Below the pieces are notes generated by a model. That model ran no database searches. It saw nothing but the letters and a program-made list of their open reading frames with translations, and was not told the DNA's origin. From Polytrichum commune (Eukaryota > Streptophyta > Polytrichopsida > Polytrichales > Polytrichaceae), in NCBI GenBank assembly GCA_950295325.1, contig OX485804.1, positions 33,296,001 to 33,360,000 of the forward strand: a DNA stretch of 64,000 bases, in the 5' to 3' direction. Positions within the stretch are counted from its first letter, which is position 1. Each line of letters opens with the position of its first letter. A program made the translations under genes and the position numbers. Shown piece after piece: positions 1 through 9,050 of the stretch.

Positions 1-37
1 GTGGCCAACCGCAGCTTGCATGGAGGAGTGAACAGAG

Positions 38-1071
38 ATGGCATCCAGGCGGTTTGCGGTGCATAGTGCGAGCAAAACCGGGAGGAAGGCACTGGTGGAC
101 AGAATGGACGATGAGGTGAGAAACTCTGCTTTTGCTTCAGATTATGACAAACGTGTGTCTGTCCAAGCTCACATGCGAATGTGAGAAAGTGAACAACAGT
201 AACGGGAAATGGGGGTGTCATAAACGAATGCATACTGCAAATTCTAACTAGAAGATTGTGGAGCGCGAACAATGCGAAGAAGGGCATCGGGTGTCTCCCA
301 ATGGTAACAGAAGTGGGCGGGTATGTGCAGGCACCACCGAAGGGAGTGGACGCGGGTCAGGCAAGGAACGAATGTGAAACTGACCGTTGTTCCTCGTATG
401 GTAACGGAGAGTCGGAGAAGGAGGGGGAATGGGAAGTGCCAAATAACAACACAACCGATGGACTGCTGGAAAGACTGGATGACATTAAGTGTTGCATCGC
501 ATCGATGGATGCGACACATAGCTCCATGGAGAAAAAACTAGAGTCGTTGGAGAAGGTGATCATGGCAGTGCAAGAGGACATGACCTGGGTGCGCGAGGCC
601 TTGGGGGTGGTGCATGAGGTTATGGAGAAGTTGGCAGAGCATGTAAGCGCGCAGACGAAAACTGCGTCAGAAATTGATGCCCAGCTGGAACAGAGATCTG
701 CAGAGGTGTCTGCATGGGGCACATGGAGGCAGGAGTCTCCCACGAAGGAGTGTGGGAGGGGCGATACAACGGCAATCACAGATATTGGCCGAGGGGACGC
801 AGGCGACGATGAGCCCAACCATGCATACGGGGGCGAGGAGGCCATTAGCTCAATCCAGGAGACACAAATGTTCGACATGAACGTGGGCGCCGATGCGAGC
901 ATCGACAACTTGGAAGAGGAAGGCGCAAGGGGGGGATGGTATGAGAACCGAGAGCCTTCCCCCCCAACTTTTTCGCCACCAGGGCATCAGACAAGGACAC
1001 ACGATGTTGCCGAGGTTGCGGACGAAGGTTTGGCGGACATGGAGGTGACATGGGAAGCCACTCAAGCATGA
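38..1071 (+). CDS. uncharacterised coiled-coil protein, 2-exon model
   Basis: Model: exon 1 38-115 (ATG at 38, 26 codons, ending before GTGAG) joined in phase 0 to exon 2 331-1071 (after a TGCAG acceptor), giving about 272 residues. Without the intron the long frame starts only at a TTG, so the splice explains the start better. Residues 1-26 are basic. Residues about 70-155 are rich in heptad-like Leu, Ile, Val, Met and Glu/Lys and look like a long coiled coil. The C-terminal third is acidic and Gly/Pro-rich. I recognise no family. The higher GC than most of the window and the transposon insertion that follows suggest a gene carried by a mobile element, but this is inference. It could also be the 5' part of a longer gene that continues into the remnants up to 2519. 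Confidence 0.4.
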
Positions 1072-2519
1072 ACGCAGTCAACAGGGCGGCTGATGTGGGC
1101 GGACTTTACGAGTGCAGTCAGGGCACTGCCAGCCCCAGTGGGTGGACGAGGAGACGCAAAAGGTGGTTGGGTGCGACCCAAGCGTGGACGTGGGAGCTAC
1201 GTATGTGACAGTGGATGCGGTCGACCGCCACCAGAAGAGCCCGAGAAGACAGCATGCGGGGATTTGAACCTAAATTTATCCCCCGTAAAGCTTCATGCAC
1301 ATGGCACATTGCGGGGGAAGGGCGACATTCCAAGCAGGAACGCCAGAGGGGCGGGCATCAGGGGGGGCTGCAGGGGAACTGGACGAGGCATTGGGCGGGT
1401 GAGGCGACCTCCGGCGGTGCAGCCACGTTACTCGTCTACGGCAAGTGCCTACAACATTAACACACCCATTCCTTTATTTATGTGTTCAATATACGTACAT
1501 GCCGCGGTGTGCAAACCACCAGCAATACTCTGGAAATTAATATGTGTGCCATCTGATGGCCACAGGACTTCGTTCGAGTGGGCGCGCAGTGCTGGGTGCT
1601 CCACCCCGGGAATGGAACCAAACCAGTGGCAGAAGCAATAGCCGGACACCCGCACCGGCAGCACAATCCAAAGGATGGTATATGCAGGAGCTTGCTGGAG
1701 GAGCTATGCGAGGACGGACAACAAAGGGTGAAGGTGACAAAGATGTACAAGAAAAACTCCGAGCTATTGTTTCCGGAACACAACGACAGCTCAAAGTTCC
1801 TGGACGACTACGTCACTCCACCTGCAGATAGCAACACCACAGTAATGTGGTCCACTCGGTTTTATCGGAGAAGGAGGCAGAGGTGTGAGACATTGAAGTG
1901 GTGCATGCCTCATGTACGTATGCGTGGAAGCCATAAAAGAAGCAAGTAGTCCGCGATTTGTGGCCGCAGGAGCACAGTTGCAGGGAATGGCAGTCCATGC
2001 ATGCGAGAAGCCTGCGGCAAGGCGTACTACACAGCCTCTCAAAGAGTGGGAGCACACAGACAGGGAGGGAATTTTGAATTTTTGGAAACTGCATGCCAAT
2101 ATGTTGTGACTTGGTGCAGTGCATGAATGGCAAGGTATTTGTGGACAGTCAAAGCAGCGGCGACAAAAGGCGTGCTATTGGGAAAGTCGAGGGGGAATGC
2201 AAATGATGCGCTGGACACAGAGATGTTGGGGGACAAGATTGGAGGGGATGAAGTGAAGAATGTGGAGTACCGGTGACACACGAAGTCCGATGGCGTCCGC
2301 ATCGGAGGTTTGTTTTTTATGCGCACTGGAATGGAGGGCCACACATTTTCATTTTTTTGAATGCCTTGACACATGCCAGCGAAGATGGGGCACCCAACAT
2401 TTTTTTCTCCTCACGTATGCCGTGCTCTTGGGGCCTGCGGTCACACTTACACTGCGGCGTGGCAGTAGCGCCCGCATTTGATTTTTGCTCTGTTTTATGA
2501 CAATGTGAGCATGGGAGAC
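1072..2519 (+). other. coding-like remnants, unrecognised
   Basis: No complete gene is visible. An open frame at 1093-1460 is rich in Gly and Arg (RGG-like tail). Another at about 1578-1949 contains a plausible protein-like stretch (motif YKKNSELLFPEH, then LDDYVTPP). Both are in the same strand sense as the upstream coiled-coil gene and may be its decayed 3' exons. The stretch is interrupted at 2525 by element E2. Sequence continuous with it resumes at 11718. Confidence 0.3.
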
Positions 2520-2524
2520 TCCCA
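2520..2524. repeat. 5-bp target site duplication of element E2 (TCCCA)
   Basis: TCCCA lies directly before the TGTGGGAACACG terminus at 2525. It recurs directly after the CTCCCACA terminus, at 11713-11717. Rejoining the flanks gives TGGGAGACTCCCA, a perfect palindrome around a central A, with the duplicated TCCCA forming its right arm. Confidence 0.8.
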
Positions 2525-3623
2525 TGTGGGAACACGCGAACACCAACATATCTGGATTGGCGTTGTTAAGTGCCTAATCCGGTTTTGTCCGGATGACCCT
2601 AGTATCGTCCAGGGATTCTATGAAGTGTAGGGGGTTTAGAACCTCCGTTCCTACTTATTTCCTCTTCCTTAGCCCAATTTCCGGAAACCCTAATTTCCGG
2701 ACTTTTGGTTTTTGGGACCCTCTTCGCCTTCTTCCGGAGGATGCCTTTCCGGATTGTGCCTCTAGGTCCTAATTATAACGCTAACTCACCCCTCTACGCC
2801 TACCCTCTAGAATAGGTGGTTCCTTCCGGCAAAGACGTCCTTTATAAGATTAGAATCCAGAAACTCCCTCACAATCAAGCCGGATTGATCAGATCCGTCC
2901 TGGCAGGTCACGCAGAGAGATCCGGATTATTTCTTAGGACCACAGGGACTAGAGGAGTCCGGATTCCAACCGGAGATTTGACTCGACGGGTTAAGTGGGT
3001 GACCCGTACCACTTTCCGGATTGTCCCGTACTCCGGCGATGAGACCTCTTCGGAGGGTCAGATTGGCGCCATTCCGGATCTCTTCCGGACCTGTGCCCAA
3101 CCTTTCCCTTCCGGCTATCTCACTTGGACGTTACCCAGACATCCGGAATACTGAGGATCTCTTCCCACTACACTCTGGAGGTGGCCTCCAACCCGGAACC
3201 CTTGCTGATCCAGTTCTTCCCTCCTCCTTCCGACAGATCTCTCCGACTACCTCTACCTTGGATTCTACTCAATCTGAGCTAACTGGGCAATCCGTACCAC
3301 CTTCCGGATTGGTCCGTCTAAGGGCGGTGAGACCTCTTCAGAAGATCAGATTGGCGTGAGTCCGGATCCCTTCCGGATCTCACCCAATCCTCCCAGCGGC
3401 TAACCCACCTAGACGTTACTCAACCATCCGGGTTAGTGAGGTTTCCCTCCCACTACACGCAGAGAGGATCTACAAGGCAATAACCGGATCAGATCCGGGT
3501 CTCCTCTCCCATGTCCTATCCGGGACTCCTATCCCTCATGCTCTCTCTCTCCTCTGCTAACGATCTCCGGATCATTCATGCAAACATCAATCAAGGAAAA
3601 TCAAGAAGTGAGAAACCAAGTCA

Positions 3624-3629
3624 TTTATT
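3624..3629 (-). terminator. poly(A) signal AATAAA of E2
   Basis: AATAAA on the minus strand, in a context matching the E1 signal at 8277. It lies downstream of the E2 ORF and the GC hairpin at 3725-3747, and precedes the TCCGGA-rich 3' part. Confidence 0.45.
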
Positions 3630-3724
3630 AGAGTAGGAGCAATCGGAATACAACAATGGAGAAGGAACCCTTCCCCAACTCCTTATTCAGCCTTAAGTAG
3701 AGGCCCAAAATCCCTAATCTGAGG

Positions 3725-3747
3725 GCGGCGGCCCAGGCGGCCGCCGC
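3725..3747. repeat. GC-rich perfect hairpin in E2 3' UTR
   Basis: Nine-base arms GCGGCGGCC / GGCCGCCGC with a 5-base loop. The same hairpin, with a different loop, is kept in E1 at 8153-8175, between ORF end and poly(A) signal. Conservation of both arms suggests an RNA structure, though only two copies are seen here. Confidence 0.6.
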
Positions 3748-4255
3748 TAAAGAAAACCCTAACCACACCCGTTCTCCCGGATTTCCAGGATCAAGATCCG
3801 GATTTTCCGCTGACACACCCAAGGGAGAATTTTATTCTTCATTTACAAAAACTCCTAAGTTCTACCTTTCTACCTCTATTCTACCTTACTAATCTAGATG
3901 CCATTCTAAGCTAAGAAGAGCGGTACTTCTTCTGAGCCGATCCTTCCTTCGAATGACTGCCGAGTCCGCTGACGGCAGATGAGCCTCCACCCGGCGATGC
4001 CTTCTGGAGCCGTGTGAGCATCCTCCTCATGTTTGGAGACGGGGCAATTTCGTCCTCCGAATCCGCTGCTCCCTCGGTCCGCGGTGTCCCGGTCCCTGGT
4101 GTTCCTGAGACTGTCCTTGGGATTCCGGATGCTCCGGACCGGAGAAGGATCGCTTCCGGCGCCCTGTTCCGGATTATGCCCGCTCGAGATCGAGGCAGTC
4201 CGCGGATCCCTGGTGGAGGCCGCTCTTGAGGGTGGCGGAGGCAAGGGACTGACCA

Positions 4256-4260
4256 TTTGG
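4256..4260. repeat. 5-bp target site duplication of element E1 (TTTGG)
   Basis: TTTGG directly precedes TGTGGGAGTCC at 4261 and recurs at 9381-9385, directly after the E1 end GTGTTCCCACA. Both copies lie inside the E2 ORF (CCAAA on the coding strand of E2). Confidence 0.85.
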
Positions 4261-4688
4261 TGTGGGAGTCCAAATTCGACGGAAAGACGGAAATACGGAA
4301 ATACGGATTCCATTTCCGTATTTTTCCTTGCTTATCTGAAGGTAATAGGGTCTATTAGGACAAAATTAATTGTACTAGGAAATAGAGTATTCTAACCCCG
4401 CCTTGTGCGGAAAAACGACTCTAAATAAGTACTATGACCGGTCCGTCAAATAGGATGGGCGGACCCTATAATCATGGTCCAAACCATTGGTCCGGACCAA
4501 GTAACGGACGCGCCAAGATTACCCAACGGCCCGGAAGTGGCGGTTATAACGGGCCTTATGACGGTTGGGGGAAAAGAAAGCCGTTGGTAAAAATGTTAGT
4601 AAAACCGTTGGTGAGAACCGCCGGAAAACGGTTGGTAACCATTTTCCGTTAAACCAAACGGTAACAGGGGAAGGAAGAGGGAGGAAGG

Positions 4689-4697
4689 ATATTTAAG
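4689..4697 (+). promoter_or_regulatory. TATA box of E1 gene
   Basis: ATATTTAAG about 240 bp upstream of the ATG at 4933, followed by a pyrimidine-rich stretch suited to transcription start. The equivalent site in E2 is at 11321-11330 on the minus strand (GTATTTAAGG), in conserved surroundings. Confidence 0.5.
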
Positions 4698-6639
4698 GGT
4701 CCCTTCCTTCTCCCTCCCACTCTTTTCTGGAAAAAAAAAAGGCAACCTGTTGAGAGAACGAGTGGTGAGGTGTTCCTTCTTTCGAGCCGCCAGCAGTTGG
4801 ATTGCTGGGACTCTGCACTTTTCAGTCACCGGCAGTGGGCTTGGCGGGACTTTGTGGTAATTAGACGGAAGAGAGGGACTCCGGAAGAGAGAGAGAGAGA
4901 TTGCAAGCCGGAAAGGGTGAGAGGAGAGGAAAATGCCGGAAGCACGGGAAGAGGATCAGCGGGAACCCATCCCGATTCCGCTGAAAGCCCTCACCCCTGC
5001 AATTCCGAGGGAGGATAGAGAGCTGCAGGAGCTCGCAGAGGATCTCAGGGTTATGGGTTGTGCGGGATTGCTCTCCAAACCCTGGAATCTCAGAGCGGAA
5101 GATACCCTCCGCGAGTTTAAATTCGAGAGGGGAAATCAGTGGCTAGGCACAAAGAGGAGGGATCCGGAACATTGGACTCCGGATACGTGGAACAGGGTCT
5201 ACGGATTTCCCAGGGGAATCACGGAGGGGTGGGCCGGCCGCCGCGACGGCCTGTTCGCCGGGAAGTTCAGAGGGGACGCGGATCCAAAGGACAGATTCCA
5301 CCCAGGGAACTGCCGGAATATTAGGGAGCGGAGAGTGCTAGAGTTTCTCCTGCCCATTCTCAATCCGGACAAGCCGAAGCGGATTAGCCTCACCATGGCT
5401 AACACGCTGTTTGGTGCAATGTCCGGAGTCCGGCCGGTGAATTGGGGCCTGATCCTCCAGGAGATAGTCGGACGGGCCCTCCCCCACATCGGCCGGAAAC
5501 CCTCCTTCCTCTCCCCCTTCATTCTACACCTTTACCAGCACTTCGACTGCATCCTAGCGGAGGAGGAGGACCTGCTAACGATAGCGGCGGACGAGGTCAC
5601 CTACAAGCTTCTTCCGGAAGCCGGAGACATCGAAACGGAAACATCCAGCAACCCCATTCTTCCGGAAGCACCTCCCTCGTCGCCCGGAAGCCCGCCGCCG
5701 ACTGTCTCGAGGCCACTCTCTCCTCCTCCCTCTCACCATCATCCGGAAGCCAGACCCAGCCGGGAGACCCCATGGCGGAATGTGGACCTATCCGCTTGGG
5801 ACTTTCCGGAGAATCCGTTCAAACGGTTCCAGGAGGGCATGGAGGACCTCAAGACCCAATATTACCGACTGGAGCACATCGTCAAGGGGGCGAACCATGC
5901 TCTGGACGACTGCGGGCCCGGAAACATTCTCAGGGAATTGGCAAAGAGGGCGGACCGGAAGGAGCTGGAGCAGGCCAAGACGGAGAACGCCCACCTCACC
6001 GCACAGGTAGCGGCTATGACTCAGGAGCTGAGTCAGAAGAGTGAGGAGATCCGGAAGTACCATGCGGAGTAGGCCGTGCTCTTCAGCCGGATCCGGGAGC
6101 TGGTGGGTCATCCGGCGGAGATCGTGAACAAGGCACATCTCTACGACCGGATGATGGAGTCCGGAGAACCGGCTTCCACCAGGCAGACCCTCCCCATCCT
6201 CGTGAAGTATTCACGGACGATGAAGGATCTCCTGGCGGAAATCCAGAGGGTGGTCCCGCCAAGCGGAACACCGCGGAGGGTGCTCTATCCGGGTCCGCCA
6301 GGGTCACCAACCGGAACCCTCTACGAGGTGGTTGGTGAAGTAGCCATGGTTCAGAACCCGCCGTCCTCTGCAGGACCCAGCCAGCAGGGAGGCGGCTCTC
6401 GGCCTAGTAGTTCCGAAGGGGCTCCGGAAAGGGTCCATTCTCCCCAGGTGAGGCGGAAGAGCACCGGGTCGGTCCGATCCGGAAGGGGCCAATCCCCTGT
6501 TCCGCGGAACTCGGATAGGTCCCGGACTCCGGATAGGGCTAGGACGCCGATCCGGCACCAGACTTCCGATCGGGAGGCCACTCCGAATAGGGGCAAGGCC
6601 CCTATGACCCACGCCTCGCCATCGTCTCCACGGGACTGC

Positions 6640-6644
6640 CAAGT
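6640..6644. repeat. 5-bp target site duplication of element E3 (CAAGT)
   Basis: CAAGT precedes TGTCGCGCACC at 6645 and recurs at 7621-7625, after GGTTGCGACA. Deleting E3 with one copy restores the E1 reading frame. Confidence 0.85.
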
Positions 6645-7620
6645 TGTCGCGCACCTCTCCATGAGGAGAGCCCGAAACACCATGGGCACAAGGGGGACCC
6701 CGGAGTGACACCCGGGACTTGTGGCGCCGTTGGTGAGAGGGCCCAAGTGATCCTAGTGTGGGTGAGGGCCCCGGGCATTGGGAACGCCTCCCACCCACGG
6801 AGACTAGGAGGCACAAGGGTAAGGCCATGAGCTCTGCGTAGCTCATGGCCTGGTGATTCTAGAATGCTCAAGAACACCTCAATCGGAGGTGTGAGCTAGG
6901 AGTTATGGCCATTTGAGTGGGGCGCTGTCCCGGGACAGCGCCCTGGTACAGCAGTGCCTGGGAGTGACTCCCGGGACTGCCAAGGTTCAAAGAGGCATAA
7001 CGTCCTAATAACTTGCTCAAATGGGGCAAGTGAGGAGTCCATCGGCATCTACGTGAAACGTAGATGAAGATGGAGTGGTTGATTGCTAGCCTTGGACATC
7101 ATACAAGGAAGTTATGATGGTCTGAAGCTGCTAGAGGCTTCTTAGCCCAGCGGCTAAGGGAGAATGTCCACTTGGCCCCAACTCTTGGTGGAGAGACAAG
7201 AGGTTGGTTGACGGTGGGGTAGGGGCCCCGTGTAAAGTCCTAGAGGCTTATATGGGTGAGGTGGTGTGGCCTCACCCACCCGGGGCCGAACGGCATGGCC
7301 TCCATGGGCATTGGCCCAATGTGAGGCCATAGTTGCCTAGTATGACTCGGGTTGTTGTAGTGTTGCTCCGGCAACGCGATGATCAACATAAGATGGGACT
7401 TCCATGGATGGAAGTCCACATCTAGGAATGGGTTACCGATTAAGGGGTGAGTCCCGAAAGCAAAGTAGGAGGGTTGGTTCCCCTCCTATGAACTATATGG
7501 TCCGGGGTAAGAGGAGCTAACCATTAGCATGGCGGAATGTGAAGGGTTAGCGACTCGTAACCTTTGCTAGAATTGAAAATTGGCAAGATTGTCAAGGGGG
7601 GGCTAGCAAGGGTTGCGACA
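6645..7620. mobile_element. element E3, solo-LTR-like insertion in E1
   Basis: 976 bp with TGTCGC...GCGACA ends (6-bp inverted termini, TG...CA) and target duplication CAAGT. No coding sequence is recognised inside. Open frames on either strand are short and unlike known proteins. Length, termini and duplication fit a solo LTR of an unrelated LTR retrotransposon. A small non-autonomous element is the alternative. Orientation is undetermined. Confidence 0.75.
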
Positions 7621-8152
7621 CAAGTGGTGAGTCCATTTCCTCCGCCACCCTCAAGGGCGGCCTCCAACAGGGATCCGCGGACGGCTTCACTCTCTGGCGG
7701 ACGGAATCCGGAGCAGGGCACCGGAAGCGATCCTTCTCCAGTCCGAAGCATCCGGATGGGGACAGCTTCCGGAACCCCAGGGACAGTCTCCGGGACACCA
7801 GGGATCACTACCCCACGAACCGAGAGGGCAGCGGATTCGGAGGACGAGGTTGCTCCGTCTCCGAACATGAGGAGGATGCTCACGCGGCTGCAGAAGGCGT
7901 CGCCGGCAGGGGGCTCATCCGCCGTCAGCGGGTTAGGGAGCCACTCAAAGGAGGGATCGGCTCCGAAGAAGCACCGGTCTTCTTAGTTAGGGGAGTAGCT
8001 AGATTAGTTAGATAGAATAGAGGTAGGCAGGTAGGACTTAGGAGTTTTTGAAGACGATTAATAAAACTTTCCCTTGGTAGTGTCAGCGGAAAACCCGGAT
8101 CTGGATCCGGGAAATCCGGGAGACCGGGTGTAGTTAGGGTTTTTTTTCTTGA

Positions 8153-8175
8153 GCGGCGGCCGCTTGGGCCGCCGC
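8153..8175. repeat. GC-rich perfect hairpin in E1 3' UTR
   Basis: Arms GCGGCGGCC / GGCCGCCGC around loop GCTTG, located between the ORF stop (7986) and the AATAAA at 8277. It is the counterpart of 3725-3747 in E2, with different loop bases but intact arms. Confidence 0.6.
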
Positions 8176-8276
8176 CCTCAGTTTGGGGATTTATTTTTGA
8201 GCCTCTACTTAAGGCTGAATAAGGAGCTTGAGAAGGGTTCCTTCTCAATTGTTGTATTGCGATTACTCCTATTCTG

Positions 8277-8282
8277 AATAAA
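8277..8282 (+). terminator. poly(A) signal AATAAA of E1 gene
   Basis: AATAAA followed by a T-rich stretch, about 290 bp after the ORF stop. With the TATA box it defines a self-contained transcription unit of about 3.6 kb (E3 included) lying inside the element. Confidence 0.5.
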
Positions 8283-8477
8283 TGTCTTTGCTTCTCACTC
8301 CTTGACTTCTCTTTATTGTTGTTTGTGTGAATGATCCGGAGATCGTTAGTGGAAGAGAGAGAGAGAGCATGAGGGATAGGAGTTCCGGATAGGACATGAG
8401 AGAGGAGACCCGGATCAGATCCGGTTATCGCCTTGTAGATCCTCTCTGAGTGTAGTGGGAGGGAAACCTCACTAATC

Positions 8478-9050
8478 TGGTAGGTTGGGTAACGTCTAGG
8501 TGGGATAGCCGCTGGGAAGATTGGGTGAGATCCGGAAGGGATCTGGACTCACGCCAATCTGATCTTCTTAAGAGGTCCCACCGTCCTTAGACGGACCTAT
8601 CCGGATTAGTGGTACGGATCGCCCAGTTAACTCAGATTGAGTAGAATCCAAGGTAGAGATAGCCGGACCGATCCGTCGGACGGAGAAGGAGAGGTCCGGA
8701 TCAGTAAGGATTCCGGATTGGAGGCCACCTCCGGAGTGCAGTAGGAAGAGATCCTCATTGTTCTGGATGCCTGGGTAACGTCCATGTGAGATAGCCGCCG
8801 TTAGGACTGGGCAAGATCCGGAAGGTGCCGGACTTACGCCATCCGACCTTCTGAAGAGGTCTCACAGTCTTTGGACGGGGTAATCCGGAAAGTGGTACGG
8901 GTCACCTACTCATCCCGTCGAGTTAGATCTCCGGTCGGAATCCGGACTCCTCTGGCCACTATGGTCCCAAGAAACAATCCAGATCTCTCTGCGTGACCTG
9001 CCAGGACGGACCTGATCAATCCGGATTGGTTGTGAGGGAGTTTCCGGGTT
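8478..9050. repeat. tandem duplication (about 285 bp) rich in TCCGGA, 3' part of E1
   Basis: Two successive diverged units, each reading GGGTAACGTC..., AGATCCGGAAGG..., AGAGGTC.CAC..., and a GTGGTACGG block, offset by about 285 bp. The E2 counterpart lies at about 2830-3440. TCCGGA and near variants recur throughout, as subterminal repeats do in many DNA transposons. Confidence 0.55.

Larger units (their letters stand above)
4933..7986 (+). pseudogene. E1-encoded gag-like/plant-transposon-like protein, one amber stop and split by E3
   Basis: ORF 4933-6644 resumes after E3 and one duplication copy at 7626-7986. Removing E3 restores the frame exactly (Asp-Cys-Gln-Val-Val-Ser-Pro), giving about 690 codons with a single in-frame TAG at 6070-6072. 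E2 has CAG there, so the stop is one C-to-T change. Residues about 130-220 (motifs RRVLEF, GAMSGVRPVNWG, GRKPSFLSPFI) resemble the conserved core of unclassified plant transposon/gag-like proteins; this is family resemblance from memory, not a search. A Pro-rich linker (about 235-285) follows, then a predicted coiled coil (about 295-400), then a Ser/Arg/Pro-rich tail with SRTPDRARTP-type repeats, and a Pro/Ser/Thr-rich C-terminus ending near KEGSAPKKHRSS. No Cys-His knuckle, protease or polymerase motif is seen. A capsid or nucleic-acid-binding role is inference. Confidence 0.7.

Noticed and set aside
2525-4260. Segment 2525-4260 as a 1.7-kb LTR paired with 7626-9380
   Set aside because: The two segments are inverted relative to each other and each is continuous with an ORF end. 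The target duplications show they are the 3' parts of two nested elements in opposite orientation.
5788-6138. Long antisense frames inside E1 and E2 (for example 5788-6138, 6304-6846, 9886-10284)
   Set aside because: They are shadows of the GC-rich sense ORF. They are not conserved between the two copies beyond what the sense frame imposes, and no domains are seen.
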